DNA from: Exophiala sp. HKRS030
Taxonomy: Eukaryota; Ascomycota; Eurotiomycetes; Chaetothyriales; Herpotrichiellaceae
Length of the DNA stretch: 64,000 nucleotides
Direction of reading: 5' to 3'
NCBI GenBank assembly: GCA_023897205.1
Contig: JAHWDD010000005.1
Coordinates: 4,898,001-4,962,000 of the forward strand
Positions 11,236 through 22,704 of the stretch are shown piece after piece. Both the position numbers and the translations under genes were made by a program. Numbering within the stretch: position 1 is the first letter of the stretch; every line of letters begins with the position of its first letter. The notes under the pieces are model-generated. The model saw only the letters and a list, made by a program, of their open reading frames with translations. It did not search any database and was not told the origin of the DNA.

Positions 11236-11878
11236 TTTGCCGACGTTAGGAGACAACTGATCCTGAAAATGAGGCTCACACTATGCGCAATTTGTCTGAC
11301 TTGGCCCTGACGAAAAAGTGCCGTCGGTCTCTGTTCGCGCATGCAAATAATTTAGTAGTTGGGCATTATCGAGAAAAAAAGGCGGACAGAGGACGCTAAG
11401 ATAATAGCCCCAACCCCAGACACGGCACACTCAATCACATTCTGCCAAGATTTGTGAGCATCTTATCTTATCTTACAGCCTTGCTCCCCCGACTGGGGAG
11501 ACCTCAGCCTTGAGAGAACGGCGATTCTTCAATTCCGAGCCAGAATGCACCGAGTCTTCTCAATGTACCTTACATGCGATTCACGAAAAGTTTGGAATCA
11601 GGATCATTCAATGCTTGAATAGTTCTGGTCATTCTGGTCCATGAGACTCTCCACGCTTGTGGATCAAGCGTACAGTATAACCTCTGCTTCCGATCTCTGT
11701 ACAATACTCGAAAACATAGTATCGGTACTACTCCACCCAGTCCATACGCCATAATCCACCTATCAACTGTAGTCCCATTGGATATCAAAATATAAATCGA
11801 AGTGTCATGTGTCCCGTGTAGTGATAAGTCAACGCAGTCAATCAGCAAGCCACATCTCAAGTGGTGGCACTTCCAAGT
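11236..11878. other. Intergenic between PXR1 start and the small TM gene
   Basis: This stretch must contain the PXR1 promoter and the 3' end of the next minus-strand gene. A 96-codon minus ORF (11570-11860) lies just downstream of the TM gene's stop and has no recognisable content. A short CTTATCTTATCTTAC pyrimidine-rich repeat near 11460 is the only pattern seen. Confidence 0.45.
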
Positions 11879-12387
11879 TCAACCACCAATCTCAACGCTT
11901 GAATTGTTGCTTTTATAGACTCTTCCATTAACACGGATACTGATTCCAACAGCGATGCCGACAGCAGCCCCAATTACGACCAAGGCAATCAATATTTTGA
12001 CCAACAAGCGCTGTTTAGGAGGTAGCTGAGACAACCAGCCACATCCCTGCGTTGAGGTTTTGTCATGCATGGTTTCTTGGTGGCCCAGAATCTGAACCTG
12101 CTAATAGATTTGGCCTGGGCATCTCTTTTCTCCTCTGTTATAGTCGGCGAGAGGTTGACAGTTCCACTTTCGAGGTCTTTGAGCGTAACAGCAACAGAAT
12201 GGGGATTTTTGCCGTCGAAAGAAGGTCGTGGTGAGTCGTGATTATAGAGATAAAAGGGTGAGGTGATCTTGGCGTTGGAGCATGGATTGAACTCGCATCT
12301 TTGGTCGGCTTGAGCGGCCGGTTGACGAGGTTGTTCGGTGAGCTCGGTGCCCTCTTGCACAGTCTGCATAGTTGGACGTGGTTGCAT
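11879..12387 (-). CDS. Small single-pass membrane protein, function unknown, with a one-base frameshift
   Basis: Two minus-strand frames together make one protein of about 169 residues. The first runs from ATG 12387 (MQPRPTMQTVQEGTELTEQP) through SRFRFWATKKP. The second carries GWLSQLPPKQRLLVKIL, a strongly hydrophobic helix (about 20 residues, IALVVIGAAVGIAVGISI) and a short tail ending EIGG. The join needs one extra base somewhere in about 12060-12103, where a GGG or AAA run or the CATGCATG step are candidates. No GT-AG intron fits there. The layout, a long polar N-terminus and one TM near the C-terminus, is common among fungal membrane proteins of unknown role. I know no function. The chosen start is the first ATG in frame; a GTG begins the open frame at 12408. 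Confidence 0.6.
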
Positions 12388-14337
12388 GTGGACTTGAAGG
12401 ATGTTCACGAAGGATGAAACGTGGTGGATGGAATGCTTTATGCCAGATTGAGGCTATCAGAAGATCACCAGGGCCAGATGGGCAGGTCTGGGATGGGATG
12501 GGTCAAGATGCCATAGCCAGCAGAGAAATAAAAGTAGGATCTTGTCTGGTCGTTTGACAGGTGGATGACGAGATGGGTGCTGAAAGACTGTAGTAGGGGA
12601 GAGACTGCGGTTGGACTGACAGTGGAAGGTGTCAGGTCACCAGCCCAAGGTGGAACTTGTCTTTGAGGAAGGAGCGACCGAGGTTCCAGTGCTCAAGGCA
12701 CGAGGTAATGAGTCGAAGAAATAAGTGACAGTGAAGAGAGAACTGAGGGATAACCGCGTTGGTAAAGGTGCGGCTCTGAGTGCTTGAAGTGTGTGGGTAT
12801 TACAGGGTAGTGACAACACCTGTGATGGCGTTTTGGTGGCGTGGTACACGTACGCACAAGGTCAGTCAGGTCGACCGATGGGACTCACTACTATTGATGT
12901 GAGACTGGATGATGTTGACATCAGTCATATTATACAGCACAAAGTCTTCCGAACTTTGTTCTCTGGAATCTGGAATCTGGAGTATGTTGTCCGTCCTTGG
13001 TCTTTGACATTTGACTTTGAAAGTCGGGACATGGGTCTGAGTCCAAGACTCGAGCAGGCGGAGGAGCCATGGACACGTCGGCTACAACTAACAAGCCCCG
13101 TCACAACGGCAGTAATACTAGTGAATCGTGACAGTGTATTCTGTTCGCACCAGGCACTTGGCTTGGCTACATAGGTCCAATGCAGAGAAGAGAAAGCTTC
13201 CGGGGATGATGAGTGACCCAGAAATGACAGGTTCAAGATGAATCTAGGGCAATCCAATTTGGGCAGAACCTTGTAAAAATTTGACGCCTGCCGGGCCTAG
13301 CCAGTATAAGTGGTGGTGGCCAACTGACCAGGGATTTATTCCGAGACCTGATCAACAACGAAACCTGCCATCTGCACGCATCTGCCAGGGAATCCTGCAG
13401 CTTACCCGATGGCCAGCCGCCTGGAAATCACGTCCTTTTTACTGTCTTAGTTAGCCTTCAACATCAGCTGGGAAGCACCTGCGAGCTTCGGGTCTGGGGT
13501 CTTTTTTTCTACCAATGACTCTCGACATGGTGGGTGTTTGGTGGAGGCTGGCATCTTCCTTGGTTCAACCTTGGAGGTTGGAAAGCGTTGTTCTCCACGC
13601 CGTCATTCTATCGTATGACTTTCAGCCTGGAAGGAGCCGTGTGGGCTACAGTATTATGTGTGTGTGTGTGTGCGTGCAATGCCTCGTTCATCATCTCCTT
13701 CTCAGCCAGACCACAGGTCACATAATTTTGATATATGATAAGCATGTATTAACGGGCAAGGGGGTCAAGACATCACCCTTTGTATGTACAGTCGCAAAAA
13801 TCACTCGTCTCAACAGTAGCATCATTGATGTCGACGGACATGTCTGTCTCCGAGTGGTGCTTTGGCCAGCCACTGAGCCACCACGCGAGGATGCGTTGCA
13901 AAGTTTGTGCCTGACTAGTTCGTGACTATTCCGTACGGGAGGAAGTGCCTGGAACGGCGGGTGCGGAAGACGCACCCCTTCGGGTGACTGCAATCTACTG
14001 TACCTGACTAAACCACACTTGGTGATGGATTCTCAAAAGCTTCATTTCCAACTTTTGCTCACTCATCATCCGCCATTCCATTTTCAGCAAGTACTATTGA
14101 TCATGGATTCATGGGTGTGACGGCGTGAGGTGGGAGATCATCAAGGACTCCCGCGTTTTGATTATTGTCCAAAGTCGACACAGTCAAGAGTGCGGAGGAC
14201 TGTATGGAGTATTGTTTTTGAGATTCTATTGTGATTCTAGATTATTTGCTATGCTCACATCCCACGTACCGTAGGGTAATCGTCACCTTGTTTCGCTACG
14301 ATGCTTGACATTGAGTAGATCCTCGTCTGGCTCCTCG
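12388..14337. other. 1.95 kb region without a supportable gene
   Basis: ORFs here are short, overlapping and on both strands, with no family signal. It must contain the promoter of the small TM gene and the 3' region of the ABC transporter. A (TG)n tract of about 20 bases lies at roughly 13655-13674. Confidence 0.5.
13655..13674 (+). repeat. TG dinucleotide microsatellite
   Basis: A run of about nine to ten TG units follows ATTA and runs into TGCGTGCAAT. It is a simple repeat in noncoding sequence. Confidence 0.85.
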
Positions 14338-17300
14338 TCAATCTCGGAAGAAATCTTCTCGGACGATGTTGCTCTTATCGCACATCCCACGGAAGATTCC
14401 GTTCGCGTCGAACAGATTTAGGGGTGTATCCAACTCGGCTATTTGCCCTTTGTCCATGACACAAATTCGATCATAATTGATAATGGTTTTCAGACGGTGT
14501 GCAATGCAAAGCAACGTCTTCCCTGCAAACCCGACTCGCATCGTCTTCTGAATCTTCTCATCTGTCTCAAAATCGACCGAAGACGTCGCTTCGTCACAGA
14601 CAATGATTTGGGAATTCCGCACCAGTGCTCGGGCCAATGCCATCAGCTGCCTCTGTCCCAGGGAGAAATTCAATCCTTCTTCCTCCACAGAACTATCCAA
14701 TCCAATCCGACTGGGTACAGGAACTCCGTTGATGTTCGACGTTGACGTCGCAGCCGTCTCTGCTGTATGTGGTCGTGCTGCCTTGTCCTTGTCTTTGTTA
14801 GCAGGCTCTTCTCCCACAAGATCCGCCTGTCGCAAAGCTGCCCATAGCTCTAGGTCGGTATGTTCATTGAAAGGATCCAGGTTGGACCGTACCGTCCCAC
14901 GGAACAACGTCGGATCTTGAGGAATGATTGCGAGTCGCGAGCGCAGATCGTGTAGTCCAACAGTCGAGATGTCAATATCATCAATCTTGATTTGACCCCC
15001 TGAAAGCTCATTCAGTCGAAACAAGGCCGACATGATTGACGACTTCCCAGCACCCGTTCGTCCAACAATCCCAATTCGCTCTCCACCTTTGATGTTGAGG
15101 TTCAGTCCCCTGAGCACAAGGGGTAACTCTGGTCGATAACGCATCTCAACGTGGTCGAATGTGATGGCGCCCTGTTGTGGCCACGAATCCGGTACTTCTC
15201 TCGCTTTCAACGGAGCTTCCTCCTCCAGTTCGGTGCCATAATAGTGGATTCGTTCTGTGGCATTCATGTTGTTTTCGACTTCTGCCAATTGTCGGATGGT
15301 GAATTGGATCGTTTGGACGATCGCCAAAATGTATGACAAAACTAGCCCGCCGATGCTAGGATTAACGCTGAATCGGTCGGTGATCACCAATATACCCACG
15401 ACAAAAACCATGCTATTTCCGATTGCATCCAGTCGCGTTGCCACCCATCTTTGATTTGCAAAGGTAAGGTAATATGCAGAATCCATCTGATCTATTGCAT
15501 CACGTACACGTCCGATGAAATATCCTTGCAAGCCATACGCGCGAATTGATGCGACTCCGCTTACCGATTCAGAAAACCTGGCAAAGACGTGTGATCGTAG
15601 AACAGATTCATGTCTTTTCACATCGCGAGCCGAGGAGCGATAGTAGCTTGCTGCAAATAGGAACAAGAGGAATAATGGCACCAGGGCCACAACAAAGAAG
15701 TGGAAATAAGCAATAATCAATGCGAAGACCGATATGATCATGCCAAGTGTGATAAAGTACAACCTCATGGCATCGGTCAAACTGTTATCCATCGAGTCGA
15801 CGTCTTTAGAGAAGCGGTTTGTGATTCGACCGAGTGGCGTCGTGTCGAAGAATGACATGGGCGCTCGTAAAACTCTGGTCATAGCTTGTTGCAACAACGC
15901 CCTGCTGGCGTTCGTGCCACTCACAGATAACAATGTTGCGAACGTGAAAAGAAGTAATGCCTGTGAAAATCCAAGGCCTGCGTAGGCTCCAATGTAGGCA
16001 CCCTGTGAATACCCGAAATGATCACTGACCCACCAACTTAGCCACAGACTGGTCACGATATTCGACCCCTGAGAAAGAACGAGTGAGACAAATATCAACG
16101 GCCAGAGGAATATGGATCCCGATGCTTTAATGTATGCGCCCCAAACACCCCAGCTGGCTGCTTCAGTAAAGCGTTCTTCCTGTTGCATCAGTTCCGCGCC
16201 CCTGCCCCTTTTGATTTTCTTGTCAGATTGCTTCTTGTCGTCCAAGGCTTCCTCGGGCTTCTTCTGAGGAGTATCTTCTTGGGCAGTTGTAGCCATCAAC
16301 TTTTGGAAATCGACACTCTGGCTCATGAGATTGTCAAAGGTATCAATGGCTTGAATATGCCCATCCTCCATCCAGATGATTCGATCACACCGATTCAGAA
16401 CGTGAAGTTGATGCGTGGCCAGAATTCTGCACTTGTTTTTCATCAAACCACAGATTGCTTTGTCCATTATATGTCGGCCAACATGAGCATCCACAGCCGA
16501 TAAAGGATCGTCCATTAAAATTATATCAGCGTCAAAATAGATAGCTCGGGCTATGTTCAGTCGCTGTTTCTGACCTCCAGAAAGGGTGATGCCTCGTTCT
16601 CCGATCTCAGTCTGATCGCCAGCGGGCAGAATGTCAAGATCAGGGCCAAGCGCACAAGCCTCGATCACTTTCCTGTACCATTTGGAATTGTACGGCTTCC
16701 CGAACAGAATGTTTTCCTGCAGTGTTGCATTTTGGATCCAAGCATATTGTGGACAGAATGCCCGTGTTGAAGCGAGATGGATCTTTCCGCCGGTTTTGCG
16801 CATGTCGCCAGCGAGAGCTCCGAGCAACGATGATTTGCCTGAACCGACAGAACCAATCACTGCCACAAGTTCGTTACGGCCCACAGTGAAATCAATGTCG
16901 TTCAGCTTGAACGGTTCGACCTCGGTGTGCTCACTGGATATATCTTCTTGCGAATCTACCAGTGGATCTTTATTCTTCTTTGCTGCTTTGGCCGCTTGCT
17001 TTTCATTCTTCTTTCGATCCTTTTCCGCCTTTTTGGCCGCCATCAACTCACCTTTTGTCTGGAAGGCTCCCGGCCCTTCTTTGTCTTGAGTCGCAACTCT
17101 TTCCCAGGTGAATGATGCGTGGGATACTTGGACAGCATCTTCCATGTCTTCATCCCAATTGATGTCATCTATCTGTTCTTCGGAGAGGAGGAATTCTTGA
17201 ATACGTCGCAATGAAGTCAAAGCGTCTGTAACCTGGCCCAATACCAGAGGAAGGAGATTGAGCGGCATCCTGAGGGAATTGAACAGCGCCAATGATGAAA

Positions 17301-18824
17301 AGACGCGAGCCGGCTGTAGACCGTGGTCGGTGACGGAATATGTGATAAAAGCCAACATTGATGCAAATACTGGCATAGACATGGCTACTGCAGTGATTAT
17401 GTTTCGAATTGACAACAAAATCTGTACCGCCCGAATCTCTCTTCTTCGAAGTTCTTTGAGACGATCAAGGAAACTTGTCTCCCAACCGAAAAATTTGACG
17501 AAACGTACAGACCCGAGAATTTCTTGGGTAAGAGAAACCCGCTGATCCGTAATCTTGTTGATGACCTTTCTCCTCGAGAATAACGCTCGAATTGATCGGG
17601 CTAGGGCGGGAATCATGACTATTAAGAGACCATATCCAGACAATGCACTGTACCCTAGGTTGACGCATAGAACGACAAGAACTAGGATCAACTGAATAGG
17701 AGAAGTCCATAGAATGTGAAGCATGCCAGATGCCTGGTCAATACGGTATGTATCCGTACTCATTAGGTTCACAATTTTCCCATTGCTCCATCCAGTTCCA
17801 TCGCCCGAAACTCCTGCCGACTTGTCTGGCGTCACATTTGGACCGCCCTTTGGATGAAGCTTTTTTGAGATCAGGCGAGCGAGAGCAGGTCTCCTAGGAT
17901 CGGGTTTTGACTCAGCCAACGGCTCAATCGGTACTTCGGACTCCACGGGTGATGCGTCTTTCAGTGCTTTGCCCCCGCTTTCGCACGAGAGGATATCTTC
18001 AGAGTCTTCTCGAATATAGCATTGATGAGAACTGCTCGCGCCTGGCCTCCTACGATCATGCCGCGGTATATGAAATGATTGGTCGCTGTTGTCTGGCAAA
18101 TCTGCATGAAAGTAATGCCGAAAACCAGACCAATTCCCCGACCAATATGCGGCGCCTCACCTCCATTTTGATCAGCGTACCAAGCGTCGGCCGCAAATTG
18201 GATTAGGTAACGAGTAGTAAATGGCGACATGACCTGAAGAACGGCGGAGAAGAAAGCACAAACTCCACCCAGGAGAAACTCATGCTTGTATGTGTCGTAC
18301 AAAGCCCAGCCCAGGGGATTGCGTTCCTTCCTTGCAGTTCTGGCCTCGAAAGAAGCCATGAGCTTCTTGATCATTGTCTCTGAGCTCCTGTCTGGATTCA
18401 CAAGCCAGATATCATTAAGCTCCAGGTTGCGCTTGTACCCAACGGTCATTATTGGATTCATCCATTGGAAGGTCAAATGGCTGAAGAAACCAGCATTGTA
18501 CTCTGGACAAACAGACCTTTCCTCGGGTAGAGGAGCAGCCTCGCCTCGTTTAAGAGGATTTATCTTGTGGTACCATGGCAAGGTTCGTTTCGCGGCTGGC
18601 TTCAGCGGGCCTGCGTTGCTAGCTTCAGTAGCAGACGTCGCGGCAGACTCTATCCTGGCCAATCCATTGCTATCACTGCTCTTGCCTCGTCCGAAGTTCC
18701 TCAGATCTCTAGGAACCTGGAGGTTCTGTGTAGAGACATCCCGCTTCTGTAAATCCTTCTCTTCTATCGAGTCGGAAGCAAGACCACGAGCGACCTCGTC
18801 CTTCTCTTCATCGGTGGGTGCCAT
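14338..18824 (-). CDS. ABCC-family full transporter, Yor1-like, with a one-base frameshift
   Basis: This is an ATP-driven exporter of organic anions or drugs, by family. Two overlapping minus-strand frames make one protein of about 1495 residues from ATG 18824 to TGA at 14338. The break is at the CCCCC run 17972-17976, read on the coding strand as KAG then GKALKDA, with one G lacking. No acceptable intron exists there. There is no extra N-terminal TMD0, and the length fits the Yor1 subgroup. Conserved start blocks include NPIMTVGYKRNLE. NBD1 has Walker A GSVGSGKSS near residue 658, signature LSGGQKQR, and Walker B LMDDPLSAVD with the Asp in place of Glu usual for ABCC NBD1. NBD2 has GRTGAGKSS near 1254, signature FSLGQRQ and CDEATSSVD. 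A Lys/Glu-rich linker precedes NBD1. Two six-helix TM domains are visible. The substrate is unknown. Confidence 0.88.
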
Positions 18825-20137
18825 AACACAACTCTAGTGCATAGGTGGTGGGAGGGGTCAGAGGAACGTTCTTGGTCGGCGATTCATCTCGAAGGGCTAG
18901 GCAGACCATGGAGACAAATATGTATAAAGAAGCCTAGAAGTCGGTGACGGTATGAAAACGAGCCGTGTGGCCCTCTCTCTTAAAATGTACCCTCGGTATT
19001 GTCGTAATGCAATCGAAGTTAGCACCGAGCCTACTGGCTGGAAGTCAAGTGGGCTATCAAAAAGGCGAGTTGTGAATGGTCCTTCTTGCTTCTCCCAGTC
19101 AAGTCAATGAATAACACTGCCTCAACCTGGCCCAAAACATGGGAGTGGGATTCAACCGAGCCTGTCGATTGGATGGACTGGCCAGGACTTGCCATCAAAA
19201 TGGCCTGGCGAATAGACATCATGACCGCCTGAAGGAATTGAGCAAGGGTGGGCTTTGCGAAGGGAGAATGTGGAAGCTTGAATGTGCCGTCCGTTCCTTG
19301 TGACCAATAATACTGCGATGGACGGGCCCCCGCTTAGCAATCCCTACGAGTCCACGCACCTACAGTAACTCCAGTATAGCGAGTTCGTATCGAGACGAAC
19401 TTCGGAATTTTCAACACGCTTGCAAGTCTGGCCGCAGTCCATGAGATCGATTGTATCGTCCAAACAAATTTTAGTAGGCCTAATATCCAATATCTTCTTT
19501 GTGGGAGCTGCTTCCAACTAGAGTCGCTGCTTCGGACTCCACCCGAAGGACATAGTCGGGCAGTCAGTCAAAAGTCACTGTTTGAGAAATTCGATGACTC
19601 GATGCTCGAGTTAATCTGACCAAGAGATGCCTTGCCATCTCTACGCATCGGACATTATGCATGACGACCGGCAGTTCGGCTTTAAAGCATATTCCTCCAG
19701 GAGCCTGAAGCCTCCACTATGATCAGAGAACGGTCACGTGAGATTCAAGATGCGGCCGTGGAACAGAGCATCAATTGGAAACGCTCAGCACCAACACTTC
19801 TATCTTGCTAGACATGACACCTTGCATTCCCCGTCGGCGTGGACAGATGTGGAGATAGCACCTTTGGCGAGCTCCCTTGCCCTGTTCAACCGAATAATAA
19901 TAATACACACCAGCTAGTACTGTTCGTTGGTCGGACTTTGGCGCGGTGTCACGTGTCGCACAAAACGCCAAGTCTAAGTGGAGTACTTTGAGTTTTAACT
20001 TTGAAACTGTCCGCACAAGTCTGCAACTTTGCAGCGTTCACATTTCGCTTCGAAACGCACGCGCGACGTCTACAACATACAGAATATGTTTTTGACAAAA
20101 AGAAACCGATCGACCTTCGACTCGGGTCGGAAAAACA
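18825..20137. other. Upstream region of the ABC transporter to the tRNA, no gene seen
   Basis: This 1.3 kb should hold the ABC transporter promoter. It contains only small overlapping ORFs. Two CACGTG core motifs occur (near 19735 and 19950). Nothing else can be supported. Confidence 0.5.
20131..20135 (-). terminator. RNA polymerase III T-run terminator
   Basis: Five consecutive T residues on the minus strand start three bases after the tRNA-Val 3' end. This is the standard Pol III stop. Confidence 0.75.
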
Positions 20138-20221
20138 TAGTTCCAGGGAGGATTGAACTCCCGACCTTTCCCGGTCACGCGAAGTGTAAAGGGAACGTGA
20201 TAACCACTACACTATAGAACT
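20138..20221 (-). tRNA. tRNA-Val (anticodon UAC) with an 11-base intron
   Basis: On the minus strand the acceptor stem AGTTCTA pairs with TGGAACT, followed by discriminator A. The D arm is GTG...CAC around TAGTGGTTAT. The anticodon stem TTCCC/GGGAA encloses a loop with T33 and TAC, then an insert CTTCGCGTGAC at the canonical 37/38 position. The variable loop is AGGTC. The T arm is GGGAG/CTCCC around TTCAATC. The TAC anticodon reads GTA valine codons. The mature length without intron and CCA is 73. Internal A and B boxes are present. Confidence 0.92.
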
Positions 20222-20499
20222 GGAGATGACGTTGGACGTCATTTACAGGAGTGATCTCAACCACAATTTTAGGGAGAAATTTGAGTACTATAAACATATG
20301 TAGCTAAGATATTTTGGTGCGCTTGGCGCTAAGCATTATTTGTGATTGCTCTTACCCCTTTCGTTCCCTCTGCACCAAAGCCTAACTTGAGAACGAGAAG
20401 TGAAAAGCGTGCACAAATGTCTCAATTTACCAATAACTAGTCCGATAACTATGATTGATAGCTAGAACTATCCGGCTTGATTAGAAAATCAACCTCATC

Positions 20500-20990
20500 G
20501 ATGGGTATGGAGTTCAGCTCAATCTCATCAGCAACCTGAGAGAATGGTCCGACTAATAAAATCTGATGACCAGGAAGAACGACTCAACTTCATGGATGGC
20601 TATGGAGTATGACTAGAACACATCGATGAGCGTAGGGAAAAAACCTGATCGATAGCCATGGAGGATGACTGAACTTCAACGGACACTTCTGACAATACCT
20701 TCACCGAACAATGGTCATTCTGTGGGAAGCGACTTCGTCGATAACTCAAGATCGGACCATGTTCTGACACGTTGATGGCCAGGGTGTATGACTGGATCTC
20801 ATCGATGCCAGGATTTACGGTCAGCTCAATCACAACTCTGACACTTCGGACATTCACTCAATCAGACCTATCAATGGCTACAACGAGTAAGTAGACCACG
20901 GTAGACTTCCGAGTATGACGCTGTTCTGGTTGAGCTCTGTCGATACCAAGGGTGTTTACCCTGGCTTCATCAAAGCCTACGGGCATGCAA
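20500..20990. repeat. Degenerate array of an ATCGATGGC-type motif of about 30 bp
   Basis: About nine diverged copies of a pattern like TCATCGATGGCTATGGAGTA followed by TGACT recur at irregular spacing. They lie near 20503, 20589, 20621, 20646, 20771, 20798, 20867, 20936 and 20967. Some copies are truncated. Similar phrases (CATCGATGGGGTCCAG and others) reappear near 23760-23910. I do not recognise the element, and no coding frame runs through it. Confidence 0.5.
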
Positions 20991-21042
20991 GATGCTCATG
21001 TCGTGTCCTCGATGATCACTGAACGGTGACTAAGGTATTTAG

Positions 21043-21787
21043 CTAAATTGGACCCATGATTTCAGTTGTCTGATGACTGACTGCATGATGTTGGCTGTCG
21101 CGAGAAGCAGATGTGCTGCGGGATGCAACTGAGCTGATGCCAGTCCAGCTTGCGAGACTGGCGCGTCGGCCCTCGCTGCTGCTGCCACGACCACGACCAC
21201 TGCCTCGGCCACGAATGCTAGGACGACCAGGACGACCTTGTCTAGCGTCTCTTCCGAGTCGCTGTTCTGCTGAAAGAAGGGCAGTCTGTTGCTTCTTCGC
21301 GAGAGTAACCTAGTTGAGGTAGATTGCGAGTTCTGCCATGCTAAGATATGGAGAATCCACAGGATGTTGAAATCTTATTGTCTGGACATGATGTCGACGA
21401 GGTTTAGGCACCACCTCGTTCTTTCTGACCGGAGCATTGGCATTTTCAAGAGAGAGAAGCTTATCGGCCTGATGAGAGAGAAAGGCGAAGTTGTTGTTGA
21501 TCAGCTGAAGGCCAGGCGTGAAGCTGCCACTAGGTAGTTCAACATTTTGATCATGGGGAATCTCTAGCAGAATGATGTCGGTTTCAGGATCAAGATCAGC
21601 TAAATGCGGGTTTGAGATCGAAATGCTCTCCTCTTCATCTTCGCTGTCTTCATGATGAATAGAGCCTATAGGTACAACAGTTAGCCTATGGGTCTGAGGC
21701 ACTGCTCGCATGATGGGACTTACCTACTTAATCACAATCAGAATCTGCTGGTTCCCCTGCTGTTGAAGTCTGGCGATCCTTCTCCAT
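21043..21787 (-). pseudogene. Acidic/RG-rich protein gene, apparently decayed
   Basis: On the minus strand, ATG 21787 opens MEKDRQTSTAGEPADSD. A canonical-looking GTAAGT...GCTAAC...CTATAG intron then leads to GSIHHEDSEDEEESIS. The frame before the GTAAGT donor is already closed by TAA, and only a weak upstream GTGATT donor would join the frames. The second part continues through LPSGSFTPGLQLINNNFAF to IYLN, then a TAG at 21310-21312. The same frame continues beyond it with a gene-like, RG-rich segment (RQGRPGRPSIRGRGSGRGRG) to a second TAG at 21043. A CAG-to-TAG change would explain the internal stop. I recognise no family. It may be a pseudogene or a wrongly read gene. Confidence 0.35.
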
Positions 21788-22026
21788 CGTTCCTCGGGGC
21801 GCTACAGAGCTCAAGTAGGAAGACGGATTAGAAGGATCTGTCAAGAAAGGGCAAAAAGTACGACGATGACAATAAGGATGGCAAGAACAGCAGTGGCAGA
21901 ACAGAGAGGAGAGTGAGTAGAAAGACAAGTTGAACAATAAGTATTTGTTGAAGTGGGATTAAATACTCCTTCGCCCGCCTTCGCGACTCAGCACAGTCAG
22001 TATCTAGGCGGTAATCTAAACAACGC

Positions 22027-22520
22027 CATCTCAGTTTCTGCGATTTCGATGTTCCCCAGATGTGACTATGTAGGACACATGGTTAAGGGTAGTACGAGTT
22101 TTCGTTGCATACGTACAGTATGAAGCTAAGTCTTGACGTCCTTCTTAGGGAAGACATCGTAGTTTCTCGAAATCTTGATGTTCTCCAGAATGTTACCAAA
22201 GAGGACACACTGTCAAGGCTAGTTCGAGTATTTCTTGCATGTAAAGCTGAATCTTGACTTCCCCTCTGGATAGGAAAGTGTGCTGTAGCATAACAAGCCG
22301 ATAACAAGGAGAGATCTCTTTCCGGCAGGATACTCGATTCAGGATCGGATGTTCATGTCACTACAAGCCTGTCAAGTACTGCCCATGGGCCGGAATAATC
22401 TCATACTAAGTCCTACTCTAGAGAATGGTGGTGAAATTTCCATGTTCTCGCAAATGACACAACTAAGGAATTTCTGCTAATGGCAGTCCTAGTATTCCTC
22501 GCATATGTAGATATAACTAC
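22027..22520. repeat. Three diverged tandem copies of a segment of about 110 bp
   Basis: Copies lie at about 22027-22140, 22154-22262 and 22427-22520. The shared skeleton, in order, is a GTTTCT or AATTTC block, GATGTTC/CATGTTC plus TCC or TCG, GACACA, GTTCGAGT or CCTAGTAT, TTCTTGCAT or TTCCTCGCATA, then AAGCTGAATCTTGAC or variants. Identity is clearly reduced and copy 3 is the most diverged. None contains a long ORF. Confidence 0.6.
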
Positions 22521-22704
22521 CTGTAATGCTATAGTAGGCAAGCCCTGTACCTGAGCGTGGGCAAGGTAGTGGTGCGCCGGGAGTACATACTACTTCCGCT
22601 CCCTTCGGCCTTCAAGTGATACGAGCACCTTAGGTGCCATGTTGTAATCTGCATTGACCTCTGTAAAGCCAGGCGACAAATTGCTTCATATAGTTTTGGA
22701 AGCT

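Larger units (their letters stand above)
20222..22704. other. Repeat-rich, gene-poor region between the tRNA and the SDR gene
   Basis: Apart from the degenerate motif array, the decayed RG-rich gene and three diverged tandem copies listed separately, I see no intact gene here. No transposase, reverse transcriptase, terminal repeat or target-site duplication was found by eye. Confidence 0.5.

Noticed and set aside
12280..12300. tRNA B-box-like GATTGAACTC
   Set aside because: It lies inside the coding frame of the small TM protein and no cloverleaf can be drawn around it.
20222..22704. Transposable element
   Set aside because: Repeats are present, but I found no transposase or polymerase motif, terminal repeats or target-site duplications.
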